From contig CACBBU010000004.1 of assembly GCA_902537615.1 (NCBI GenBank), forward strand, positions 1 to 64,000: a DNA stretch of 64,000 nucleotides, given 5' to 3'. Shown one piece after another: positions 31,505-40,049 of this stretch; position 1 is the stretch's first letter, and each line of letters opens with the position of its first letter. Below the pieces are notes generated by a model. It made no database searches, was not told the DNA's origin, and saw only the letters and a list, made by a program, of their open reading frames with translations. Position numbers and translations under genes: made by a program. This DNA is from an uncultured Alphaproteobacteria bacterium (GTDB taxonomy: Bacteria > Pseudomonadota > Alphaproteobacteria > Methylaequorales > Methylaequoraceae).

Positions 31505-34500
31505 CCTACAGCACCAATAAAATGCGAAATACCTGTACTGACTCTTCTCGCACATTCGTAAAGAGCCTCTAGTTGTCTGAAGATATTTTTTTCCTCTTTT
31601 GAATAATCTATATTCTGCTCACTTAAGTAATTTGAGGGTTCGCCAAAACCGGAGTATGAAGTACTAACTTTTTTTACTGGAAAGATTTTTCTTAAAGTTT
31701 CTACAGCATCTAACACATCAAATCTTATTAACTTAGCGATTATTTCATCTCTAGATGTACCCGCTTGATCACTAAATTTTGGAACTCTTACAGATAATAG
31801 AAAAATTTCATGAATTATAGATACTCTTATGCCATGCATAAGTAAGAGTTCATCTCTAATTTCTTTCTCAACAACTCTCCCCCTACCAACTGCGATTCTC
31901 CCTCTATTTTTTCTTCCTAATATCCAATTTCTAATTTCCATATATTCTTGGTGCAATGTTCTATAGACTTTGTTAAATCGCCAATGAACATCAAACTTTT
32001 CAAGAAGATTTGCAACTTCTTTCATGTTCTCGCTTCTGTTAGAATCTGCTGTTCTTGTAGACCAAGATAACCACATACCTGGATCGTAACAATCAACGTA
32101 AGCTTTAAGAACCTCAATGTCACTAAAAGCAAATGCATATTTTATCATATCCATGATTCTTCTAAATCTGCTTGAAGTTTTATAGTATTTATTAAATTGC
32201 TCAGGGTTTTTTCTCAAAAATTTACCCACCCCTCCAAGAGTGTTAGCTAACATACCAAGTTGTTGTAAAATATTATTCTGAGGAATAGCTCTAGTTTGAC
32301 TGGGATGGTAAACAAGTGTTTTTGAAGATCCATCCACAAATCTTTTTACAGCTCTTGAACCTGTAGAATGTGTTAGATTCACACTGAAATTATTTAATAA
32401 TGCTGCATAGTTCGGATCGTCCATTATGTCAGTATTAAATTGTTTAATAGTATTTACAAATTCAATTCCAAAGTCTGCTGATTCGTAAAGTGAATCATGT
32501 GTTTCTAAATCATTATTGTTAAAACAAAAATCTAAAATTCTTGCTATAGAGGCAAAAGCTAAATCATGATTCATAAAATATTGATAACCATCACCACCTT
32601 GAAAGCTAATTTCCTGTACTAAATTAATGTTCCATTCCCTTAATTTTTTTCTTGTGTAAGAGCAACTTACATAACCTAGCCTATCAAGAAGAGATACGGG
32701 GTGCCCCCCTCTTCCAATTGATTCACCGTGCGTGTTAAAAATTAAAAGCTTTACATTAGACAAATTATTAACTGATAAAACTTTAGCAATTTTTCTTTGA
32801 AGATTTTCAATTGACAGGACTGCTGCTGACTGACCTAAATATCTTCCTGCATCAGAATACCCAGTTTGAACACTGAGTTTTTGCCTTTTTATAACATATT
32901 TTTTATAGTGAATATTTTTCAACAATGATGAGATTACTTCATGGCCAGTTGAAAGTCCCTTTTCTGTTTCAAATAAAGGTGATATATCAATTTTTTCATC
33001 AACACCAAAAAGTTTTGAAAAATACAAAGCTGTCATAACTGTCAAAGCATAATCACATTCAGCAATAAGAAATCTGATGGTTTGGTTTTCATCAATATAT
33101 TTAAACATTTGTTTAATAATCATGAAGTACCTTCTAGCATTCATATTTTCCTCAAGTATGCTCCCAAAATTAATTTTGACTGGCGTTACATTTTCAATCA
33201 ATCTTGAAATTACTTGAAGATAAGTTCTTTTATTTGATGGATCATCAGGATCACCTTTTAAATCAATTTCTTTAGAAATTGCGTTGTTCAATTGATTAGC
33301 ATTCAACCTAACTTGGGTTCTACCTAGTCCTAAGCCAAAATTTTTAATCTCAATTTTAAAAATGATTAAATTATCTAGCAATTTTTGGTAGTTTTTATTT
33401 TTTTTTAATTTTACAGAATCAATAATATCATTAATTCTTTCAACCAATGATTTTTCATCTGTAATTAATTTATTTTTATTTTGGAATAAAAAATTTGAAA
33501 TATATTTAACATCGTCAATATTATCTAAAAGTTTAGGGTTTGAAAAATACTCAAGAATTTTTTTGTTAATTGATATTGATTCAGAAATTAATTTATTAAA
33601 ACTTTGTATTTGCTTTCTTAGGGCTTTGTCTTTAGAAATTTTTAAAATTGCTTTAATACTTTTTTCATATTCAAGTAGTTGCTCTAACTTTACTTTAAGC
33701 CTTTTAGAAAAGGTGTTACTCCATGAAATATCGCCTCTTCCATCAACATCATAACCTACCCAAGTATGTAATCTGAAAATTTGAGGCATAACCTCATAAT
33801 ATTCATTTGGAAAAATCTCTTTTGTTACATTTACGACAATCTTAAAAAAGCTACTTAAAGCCCGTTGTAAGTTTTTTAAAGCGATGATTGATAATTCATG
33901 CTCAAAATCCAAAGATATATTTTTTTCAGGTTTTTGTTCAGTTTTAAAAATATCTTTTATAATTGATTTTAGTTCTGAATCACTAATTTTTTTTCCTTTT
34001 TCATTCTTATTTGTTGCAAGCTTAGCCAAATTTATCATTATTTGGTGTGTCATTCCAAAAGTAGGGTGAGCCGTAAGTACAATGCCAAAAGTCTCTTTTT
34101 GTAATTTTTTATTAAACTCGTAGAATGAAATTTTTTGATTTTTTTTGAAGGCAAGGGATTTGATAATCTTATGTATAGATTTGCTATTTTCCTCTTTACT
34201 TACACTTCCCATATAATTCTTTAAACGATCCGCTCTAAAGCCAAGCGAGCCAACTGCTAATCTTTGGATTAAAGCTTCTAAGGCTGAATAGTTTAATAAA
34301 TTTTTTTCTAATCTTCTGGAAATATCTAAAGCTAACATTGTAATAGAATTTGAAAAAGGATCTTTTTCAGCACCAGACCTAATTTTATCAAGATCTTTTT
34401 GTAATATTTTTCTTAACATTTGTGTATCAATATCTTTGTCTACTGGAAAACAACTCCAAGTTTTTGGTAGGAGTGGTTTTCTATATAAATCCATTTCTGA

Positions 34501-34533
34501 ATGAGAAAGTTTTCTAATATTTATACTTGTCAT
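31501..34533 (-). CDS. ppc: Phosphoenolpyruvate carboxylase, divergent type
   Basis: PEP carboxylase makes oxaloacetate from PEP and bicarbonate to fill the TCA cycle. The 1010-residue protein keeps VLTAHPT (catalytic His at 156) and HGESIGRGGHP, equivalent to FHGRGGxxGRGGxP, as well as WVGYDVDGRGD and the RTADSNRSEN region. The usual GYSDSxKDxG motif, however, reads TGYSDAGRYLG, without the lysine, and the C-terminus lacks the common QNTG ending. It is therefore either a divergent branch or altered in function. It converges on the channel gene with a TTAA overlap and is divergent from ferredoxin-NADP reductase. Confidence 0.82.
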   Translation of the reverse strand: MTSINIRKLSHSEMDLYRKPLLPKTWSCFPVDKDIDTQMLRKILQKDLDKIRSGAEKDPFSNSITMLALDISRRLEKNLLNYSALEALIQRLAVGSLGFRADRLKNYMGSVSKEENSKSIHKIIKSLAFKKNQKISFYEFNKKLQKETFGIVLTAHPTFGMTHQIMINLAKLATNKNEKGKKISDSELKSIIKDIFKTEQKPEKNISLDFEHELSIIALKNLQRALSSFFKIVVNVTKEIFPNEYYEVMPQIFRLHTWVGYDVDGRGDISWSNTFSKRLKVKLEQLLEYEKSIKAILKISKDKALRKQIQSFNKLISESISINKKILEYFSNPKLLDNIDDVKYISNFLFQNKNKLITDEKSLVERINDIIDSVKLKKNKNYQKLLDNLIIFKIEIKNFGLGLGRTQVRLNANQLNNAISKEIDLKGDPDDPSNKRTYLQVISRLIENVTPVKINFGSILEENMNARRYFMIIKQMFKYIDENQTIRFLIAECDYALTVMTALYFSKLFGVDEKIDISPLFETEKGLSTGHEVISSLLKNIHYKKYVIKRQKLSVQTGYSDAGRYLGQSAAVLSIENLQRKIAKVLSVNNLSNVKLLIFNTHGESIGRGGHPVSLLDRLGYVSCSYTRKKLREWNINLVQEISFQGGDGYQYFMNHDLAFASIARILDFCFNNNDLETHDSLYESADFGIEFVNTIKQFNTDIMDDPNYAALLNNFSVNLTHSTGSRAVKRFVDGSSKTLVYHPSQTRAIPQNNILQQLGMLANTLGGVGKFLRKNPEQFNKYYKTSSRFRRIMDMIKYAFAFSDIEVLKAYVDCYDPGMWLSWSTRTADSNRSENMKEVANLLEKFDVHWRFNKVYRTLHQEYMEIRNWILGRKNRGRIAVGRGRVVEKEIRDELLLMHGIRVSIIHEIFLLSVRVPKFSDQAGTSRDEIIAKLIRFDVLDAVETLRKIFPVKKVSTSYSGFGEPSNYLSEQNIDYSKEEKNIFRQLEALYECARRVSTGISHFIGAVG

Positions 34534-34608
34534 TGTTTAAAAAATCCTATAGATAAATGTTTATATCATAGTTTCAATCCTTATGAAGTTTTTTTAAAAA
34601 ATCAATCT

Positions 34609-35376
34609 ATGGCATTATTAAAAGAAAAAGTCTTAAGTGTTCATCATTGGACAGACAAAACATTTAGCTTCAAAACCACAAGAAATATGGGTTTTAGATT
34701 CAAAAATGGTGAATTTGCTATGATAGGGTTGGAAATTAATGGTAAGCCTCTTTTAAGAGCCTACTCGGTGGTAAGCCCTAATCATGAAGATCATCTTGAG
34801 TTTTTATCAATAAAAGTTCCAAACGGTCCTTTAACAAGTAGACTTCAACATATTAAAGTTGATGATCAAATTTTGATTAATTCAAAACCAACTGGGACAT
34901 TAGTTTGTGATTATTTGCTTCCAGGTAGAAATCTTTTCATGTTATCAACTGGAACAGGACTTGCCCCATTTATGAGTATTTCCAGAGATCCTGAAACCTA
35001 TGAAAAATTCAAAAAAGTAGTACTAGTTCATGGAGTGAGAACAGCCGAAGAACTTGCTTATAAGGATACATTAAATAATCTGAACAATGATCATGTATAT
35101 TCGGAAGTTACAAAAGGAAATTTTATCTACTTTAATACTGTTACAAGAGATGAGTGGCCTCGTAAGGGTAGAATAACAAAATGGTTGTATGAAAAAACAT
35201 TATGGGCTGCTCTCAAAATTGATGAGTTTAACCCTGAAGAAGATAGAGTTATGATTTGTGGTTCAGAGGAAATGACATTTGAAATTAAAGACATATTTGA
35301 AAAACTTGGTTCGTTAGAGGGTTCAACTAAGGTTCAAGGTGGATTTGTAATTGAAAAAGCTTTTGCAGAGAAATAA
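34609..35376 (+). CDS. fpr: Ferredoxin--NADP+ reductase
   Basis: I choose ATG 34609, giving 255 residues, because it yields the usual Fpr length; the frame is open back to 34501 but would overlap ppc. The N-terminal FAD domain shows RAYSVVSP (RxYS) and GPLTSRLQ. The NADP domain shows LSTGTGLAPFMSI and MICGSEEM, and the chain ends in VIEKAFAEK, the bacterial type with a C-terminal residue after the FAD-stacking aromatic position. It moves electrons between NADPH and ferredoxin or flavodoxin. Confidence 0.93.
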   Translation: MALLKEKVLSVHHWTDKTFSFKTTRNMGFRFKNGEFAMIGLEINGKPLLRAYSVVSPNHEDHLEFLSIKVPNGPLTSRLQHIKVDDQILINSKPTGTLVCDYLLPGRNLFMLSTGTGLAPFMSISRDPETYEKFKKVVLVHGVRTAEELAYKDTLNNLNNDHVYSEVTKGNFIYFNTVTRDEWPRKGRITKWLYEKTLWAALKIDEFNPEEDRVMICGSEEMTFEIKDIFEKLGSLEGSTKVQGGFVIEKAFAEK

Positions 35377-35384
35377 GAATAATT

Positions 35385-36020
35385 ATGATTAAGCTTGTAT
35401 ATTTTGATTTCAATTTTTGGCGTGTAGATATTTTAAGACTCAGTCTTGGATATTCTGGCATTCCCTATGAATATAAAAGAATTAAAAGGCAAGAATGGCC
35501 AAAAGAAAAACAAAACTTTCCATTCGGACAATTGCCAATCATTATTTATGATGATAAGCAATATGCCCAAACCCATTCTATTGCAAGACTTTGTGCAATA
35601 GAATCAGGGCTCTATGCAAATGATAAACTTAAAGCAATTGTTATTGATCAAGTTCTAGATTGGGCCAACGAAATTACAAACAAAATTGCACCATCAATAA
35701 GAGCGGCTATCAGAGATAAGGATTTAGAAAAATCAAAAAGACTAAGGGAGGAGTTTATAAAAAATGATCTTTTAGTTTGGTTTTCTTATTTGGAAAAACT
35801 TTTTGATAAAAATTCTTCAAAAAAAATATTTTTTAATGATAAATTTAGTATGGCTGATATTGTGGCGTGGAGAGTCACGTATTGGTTTTATTGTGGTAGA
35901 CTTGATCAAATAGATAATATGTTTTTAAATGAGTTTCCTTTAATTCAAAACTTTTTTAAGCAAATGAACACCTTTAAACCCTTCATCAAACTTAGTGAGT
36001 ATAAAGATATTATTAATTAG
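35385..36020 (+). CDS. Glutathione S-transferase family protein
   Basis: The 211-residue protein has a thioredoxin-like N-terminal domain (about 1-75) with FGQLPIIIYDDKQYAQTHSIARLCA, the cis-Pro and glutathione-binding SxSIxRxxA-type region in which the Ser/Tyr pattern is sigma-class-like (YFDFNFWRVDILRLSL). A helical C-terminal domain with FSMADIVAWRVTYW follows. Its substrate cannot be read from sequence. It is 8 bp downstream of fpr and overlaps the convergent permease gene by 8 bp. Confidence 0.78.
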   Translation: MIKLVYFDFNFWRVDILRLSLGYSGIPYEYKRIKRQEWPKEKQNFPFGQLPIIIYDDKQYAQTHSIARLCAIESGLYANDKLKAIVIDQVLDWANEITNKIAPSIRAAIRDKDLEKSKRLREEFIKNDLLVWFSYLEKLFDKNSSKKIFFNDKFSMADIVAWRVTYWFYCGRLDQIDNMFLNEFPLIQNFFKQMNTFKPFIKLSEYKDIIN

Positions 36021-37269
36021 ACTTTTGCATTTCTAATTGAAAGTTTTTTTTCATCCAAAATAAAACAAAAATTGCTGGTATACCTAAAAATATTGATAAA
36101 ACAAAAAAGTTAGTCCAACCAAAAGATTCAACTAAAAAACCAGAGGGTGATGATAAAACTGTCCTCGCTAACCCCATAATTGATGATAAAAGAGCATATT
36201 GCGTTCCAGTATAGTTTTTATTACATAGGGCTGATAAATACGCAACAAAAGCTGCCGATCCCAAACCACCAGAAAAATTTTCACCTGCAATAGTAAGATA
36301 AAGATACGAAATCTCAGGTCCAACTAAATTTAGCAAAACGTACATAAGGTTTGATATTGCCTGAAAAAAGCCTGAAGTAATTAAAGCATTTATTATTCCA
36401 ATTTTCTTAACTAAGTATCCACCTAAAAATACACCAATAATAGTCATCAATACGCCAAAAACCTTGCTTGCATTTGCAATGTCAATATTTGAAAATCCTA
36501 ATTTTACATAAAATGGGTTTGCCATAACCCCAGCAATTACATCACCAAATTTAAAAGAAAATATTAAAATTAATATTAGAAAAATTTTAATAGCCGAGTG
36601 TCGGAACAAAAACTCGTAAAAAGGTTTTAGTAAATTTTTTTCACTTTCTTTTTTAAAAGAATAATCTTTCTTAATAGGAATAAATAAGATCAATAATGCC
36701 AAAAATAAAATTATTAAACCAACAATTGTAAAAACTATACTCCAATTAAAGTAATATTTTAGGTAAAGTGAACCAGCTCCAGCTAATATTCCACCTATTC
36801 TGTAACCGAATTGTGTGACTGCAGCCCCTGCGCCCTGAGAACTATCATCTAATATTTCTATCCTATAACCATCTATAACGATGTCTTGCGAAGCCGAAAA
36901 AAATGAAACTAATAATGCAAAAAAAGCAGTTAATTCAATATTTTTAGTTGGACTACTTAAACCCAGTAAAAAAATAGAGAAAATTAGGAAAAATTGGATT
37001 ACAAAAAGCCATGATTTCCTATGACCAACAATCTTATGCAAAATTGGTATTTTAAAACTGTCAATGAAAGGAGCCCATAAAAATTTAATAGTCCATGGAA
37101 TTTGAGTTAATGCGAATAAACCTATTGTTGAAATATCTATGTTTTCTCTCGTTAGCCAGATAAACAAAGTAGATAAAATTAAATAAAGTGGAATACCACT
37201 TGATATCCCCATCAAAAAAATTAAAAACTGATTTTTATTTAAATATAAAGATGAAAAATTTTGAATCAT
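36013..37269 (-). CDS. AmpG-like major facilitator superfamily permease
   Basis: The start is ATG 37269 (MIQNFSSLYLNKNQFLIFLMGISSGIP), giving 418 residues; the frame is open much further upstream, but that part is the antisense of the next gene. The protein has about twelve helices. It carries the AmpG/AT-1 pattern TQIPWTIKFLWAPFIDSFKIP...HRKSWL and FFSASQDIVIDGYRIE. AmpG takes up GlcNAc-anhydro-muropeptides for wall recycling, but other members carry different solutes. It is convergent with the GST gene. Confidence 0.8.
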   Translation of the reverse strand: MIQNFSSLYLNKNQFLIFLMGISSGIPLYLILSTLFIWLTRENIDISTIGLFALTQIPWTIKFLWAPFIDSFKIPILHKIVGHRKSWLFVIQFFLIFSIFLLGLSSPTKNIELTAFFALLVSFFSASQDIVIDGYRIEILDDSSQGAGAAVTQFGYRIGGILAGAGSLYLKYYFNWSIVFTIVGLIILFLALLILFIPIKKDYSFKKESEKNLLKPFYEFLFRHSAIKIFLILILIFSFKFGDVIAGVMANPFYVKLGFSNIDIANASKVFGVLMTIIGVFLGGYLVKKIGIINALITSGFFQAISNLMYVLLNLVGPEISYLYLTIAGENFSGGLGSAAFVAYLSALCNKNYTGTQYALLSSIMGLARTVLSSPSGFLVESFGWTNFFVLSIFLGIPAIFVLFWMKKNFQLEMQKSN

Positions 37270-37306
37270 ACATTGAAATTTTATAATAAAATACAATAAT
37301 AATAAT

Positions 37307-37693
37307 ATGAAATTTTTAATCCATATAATATTTACCGTTTTATTTTTTTCTAGCTCACACACTATAGCAAGTAACGATATACCCAATCTAGTCGGAACGT
37401 GGATAGGAATTAATAAAACCATCTCAGAACAACGTGGATATAGATCCTGGGAAAAGAAAGTTGAAATTCTTGAACAGGATGAAAGACGTTTTAAAGGCAC
37501 CTTCTCCTACACTGATGGAACTAAGAACTTCTTCGGTGTAATTCATCCTGATAACAAAACTATTACCTGGGTTGCATCTAACAGTCGAGGATATAACATG
37601 GGAAAACTACTTACCAAAAATAAGATTAGCGCATGCTATGTAGAATCAGGTATTGACGCAACTGCCGGATGTGCGGAATTAGTAAGAGAATAG
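37307..37693 (+). CDS. Secreted protein of unknown function, probable small beta-barrel
   Basis: The 128-residue protein has a signal peptide (MKFLIHIIFTVLFFSSSHTIA). The mature domain begins NLVGTWIGINKTISEQRGYRSWEKKVEILEQ and alternates strands (RRFKGTFSY, NFFGVIHPDNKTITWVASNSRGYNMGKL), ending with a Cys pair (SACYVESGIDATAGCAEL). The LVGTW opening recalls lipocalin-like folds. Codon use looks less AT-driven than in the neighbours. Similar short exported proteins occur in alphaproteobacteria as far as I recall; function unknown. The gene is divergent from the permease and ends 2 bp before the ABC gene stop. Confidence 0.65.
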   Translation: MKFLIHIIFTVLFFSSSHTIASNDIPNLVGTWIGINKTISEQRGYRSWEKKVEILEQDERRFKGTFSYTDGTKNFFGVIHPDNKTITWVASNSRGYNMGKLLTKNKISACYVESGIDATAGCAELVRE

Positions 37694-37695
37694 CC

Positions 37696-38406
37696 TCACA
37701 ATAGTTCCCTAATTAATGAAGTTGGTTTCTTCATAAACTCTTTCCTTGAGCCTTGCCAGTGCACTCTAGCCCTATCTATTACTATAAATTCTTTAAAATA
37801 CTTCAATGCACTTTTAATATCAGAGGATACTGCTAACATTGTAATGTTAAACTCTTCACAAAGATTTGAAATAATGTTAAAAATCATATTTGTTTTTATC
37901 GGGTCTAAACCTGCTGTAGGTTCATCTAATAAAAGAAATTTAGGTTCGTGAGAAATCGCTCTTGCTATTGCAACTCTTTTTCTCATCCCACCTGATAATT
38001 CTGAAGGATACAAAAAAGCATCATTAACATTCAAACCCACTTTTTTAAGTAACTTTTGTGATTTCTTTATCAAAGCAGATTTTTTATTATTTAAGCTTTT
38101 AAACATTATATTTTCCCATACCTTCATACTGTCAAAAAGTGCATCTTTTTCAAAAACCATTCCTATTGAATTCACTACAGCATTAAATTCAATTCTATCC
38201 TCAACTGATATATTATTTATTTTTATTTCTCCACTAGAAATCTTAGTTAGGCCTATTATTGATTTAAGTATGGTGCTCTTACCTGACAAACCTTTGCCTA
38301 CTATGCATTTAGGAGCATTCGGTCTTACCTCAAAAGAAATATCATTTAAAATTTTTTTTTCTTCAAAATGAAGATTAACTTTATCTAAATAAATTGTATT
38401 ATACAT
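37696..38406 (-). CDS. ABC transporter ATPase, MlaF-like, with altered Q- and H-loops
   Basis: The 236-residue ATPase resembles MlaF of lipid-transport (Mla/Mkl) systems: GKGLSGKST (37-45), FDSMKVWENI, LSGGMRKRVAIARA (137-150) and LLLDEPTAGLDPI (158-170). Two normally invariant residues differ. The Q-loop has Glu at 86 (GMVFE) and the H-loop reads AVSSD with Ser at 195 instead of His. No permease (MlaE) or MCE (MlaD) gene adjoins, so its partners must be elsewhere. It is divergent, by 23 bp, from the SUMT gene. Confidence 0.78.
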   Translation of the reverse strand: MYNTIYLDKVNLHFEEKKILNDISFEVRPNAPKCIVGKGLSGKSTILKSIIGLTKISSGEIKINNISVEDRIEFNAVVNSIGMVFEKDALFDSMKVWENIMFKSLNNKKSALIKKSQKLLKKVGLNVNDAFLYPSELSGGMRKRVAIARAISHEPKFLLLDEPTAGLDPIKTNMIFNIISNLCEEFNITMLAVSSDIKSALKYFKEFIVIDRARVHWQGSRKEFMKKPTSLIRELL

Positions 38407-38429
38407 AAAAAACCTAATTCAATTTTATT

Positions 38430-39164
38430 GTGAATATTAACTTTAATCAATCCAACATTAAATTTAAAAAAGGGACAGTCATTTTTGCAAGCGCTGGACC
38501 AGGAGAACCAAGTTTAATAACACTCAAACTAAAATATATTCTAAGTCTTGCAGATGTAGTGATTTTTGATGCACTTGTAAATAAAAAAATTCTTGAGTTA
38601 TGTAAGCCAAATGTAAAACTAATTTTTGCAGGAAAAATAAAAGAAAAAAAATCGTGCACTCAATCAGAAATAAATGAATGGCTTCTTGAAAATTCAAAAA
38701 AAAATAGAAAAGTTTTAAGACTTAAAGGGGGCGATGTTAGTTTTTTCAGCAGAATAAGTCAGGAAATTAGTTTTTTAAAAAAAAATAAAATTAAAAATGA
38801 AGTATTTTCAGGAATCACATCCTCTCAAGCTTCTTTAAAAATAGCTAAAGCTAGTTTTTTTAATGAAAGCAGTTTTTGTAACCTAATTACAGGTCATAAA
38901 ATCATTATAAAAAAAAATCGCGAAGTTAATTACAGTGAAATTTCTAAAAATGAGGGTAAAATTATTATTTACATGGGAGTAGGTCAAATAAGCTCAATTG
39001 TAACAAAACTTATTTCTAATGGAGTTAATGAAAATGAAAAGGTCACTGTAATTGAAAATGCATCCATGAAATCAGAGAAATTATTTTTTACGTCTTTAAA
39101 AAAATGTCCAATGTTTATAAAAAAGAATAATATTACTTCACCATCAATAATTATCGTAAGATAA
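38430..39164 (+). CDS. Uroporphyrinogen-III C-methyltransferase (SUMT/CobA family), GTG start
   Basis: The 244-residue protein has the SUMT motifs: FASAGPGEPSLITLKLKYIL (for VGAGPGDPxLLTxKAxxxL), ADVVIFDALVNKKIL, LRLKGGDVSFFSR and FSGITSSQA. SUMT makes precorrin-2 from uroporphyrinogen III on the way to siroheme or cobalamin. No cysG oxidase/ferrochelatase or sulfite reductase gene adjoins. The sequence is more divergent than usual (FASAG for VGAG; GxTSSxA for GITS). The GTG at 38430 is the likely start. Confidence 0.8.
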   Translation: MNINFNQSNIKFKKGTVIFASAGPGEPSLITLKLKYILSLADVVIFDALVNKKILELCKPNVKLIFAGKIKEKKSCTQSEINEWLLENSKKNRKVLRLKGGDVSFFSRISQEISFLKKNKIKNEVFSGITSSQASLKIAKASFFNESSFCNLITGHKIIIKKNREVNYSEISKNEGKIIIYMGVGQISSIVTKLISNGVNENEKVTVIENASMKSEKLFFTSLKKCPMFIKKNNITSPSIIIVR

Positions 39165-39191
39165 TAGAATTTATTATCATAAGCAGCATTA

Positions 39192-40049
39192 ATGAAAAAT
39201 AAAATTGAGTTTTTTTTACTATTATTTTTTTATTTGATTTCTCTTTTAATCGGAATAAATCTCTCATCACGTTTAGGAGGAGTTTTAGCATGGACCTATG
39301 GATTTTTCTCCAATAGAAATCTTATTGGTATGAAGAACCTAAATTTAGTTTTTCCCGAAAAAACTTACACTGATAAAAAAAAAATTTTAAGAAAAATGTG
39401 GTTTCATTTTGGAAGAGTTATTGGTGAATATCCTCACCTTCATAAGATAAAGATTAAAAAAAACAAAAACATAAAGATAGTTGGAATTAACAATTTACTG
39501 GGTCCACTCAAAAATGAAAAAAATTGCATTTACTTTTCGGCACATATTGGAAACTGGGAATTATCCTCTCATCCTTTAACACAAAATGGGTATAAAATAA
39601 ATTTTGTATATAGAGCATTTAATAACAAATATATTGATGATCTACTTAAAAAAATTAGATTTAGATATGGAGTAAATCTTATTAAAAAGGGGCCTGAGGG
39701 AGCAAAGGAGTGTATAAAAGCATTGAAAAATAAAGAAAATTTAGGAATGCTTATAGATCAAAAAATGAATGATGGACTTCCTGTTAATTTTTTTAATAAA
39801 CTTGCAATGACAGCACCAGCAATTGCAAAATTTGCTCTCAAGTTTAAATGTCAAATTGTACCAGCATTATGCATAAGAGAAAAAGGTGTAAAGTATAGGA
39901 TAGAGTATTTTAAACCAATTAAACATTCGCACTTAAAAAAACTAGGTTCGGAAGAAAAAATAATGTTGTATTTAAACAGAATTATTGAAAAGTGGATAAA
40001 AGAATTTCCCGAACAATGGATTTGGGTTCATGATAGATGGAAAAATTAA
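39192..40049 (+). CDS. Lipid A biosynthesis acyltransferase family protein (LpxL/HtrB-like)
   Basis: The 285-residue protein has an N-terminal membrane anchor and the HX4E acyltransferase motif (H118-E123, SAHIGNWE). Further LPLAT blocks are FVYRAFNNKYID, GMLIDQKMNDGLPVNFFNKLAMTAP and the C-terminal EQWIWVHDRW. These enzymes add the secondary acyl chain to lipid A at the inner membrane. It stands 27 bp after the SUMT gene and converges on the ELM1-like gene with a TTAA overlap. The two plus the PAP2 gene form an envelope-lipid group. Confidence 0.88.
   Translation: MKNKIEFFLLLFFYLISLLIGINLSSRLGGVLAWTYGFFSNRNLIGMKNLNLVFPEKTYTDKKKILRKMWFHFGRVIGEYPHLHKIKIKKNKNIKIVGINNLLGPLKNEKNCIYFSAHIGNWELSSHPLTQNGYKINFVYRAFNNKYIDDLLKKIRFRYGVNLIKKGPEGAKECIKALKNKENLGMLIDQKMNDGLPVNFFNKLAMTAPAIAKFALKFKCQIVPALCIREKGVKYRIEYFKPIKHSHLKKLGSEEKIMLYLNRIIEKWIKEFPEQWIWVHDRWKN

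Noticed and set aside
34501-34608. N-terminal extension of ferredoxin-NADP reductase
   Set aside because: It overlaps the start of ppc, contains no family sequence, and the protein from 34609 already has the normal length.
37270-37500. N-terminal extension of the AmpG-like permease by 77 codons
   Set aside because: It is antisense to the secreted protein at 37307-37693, and the permease family start fits ATG 37269.
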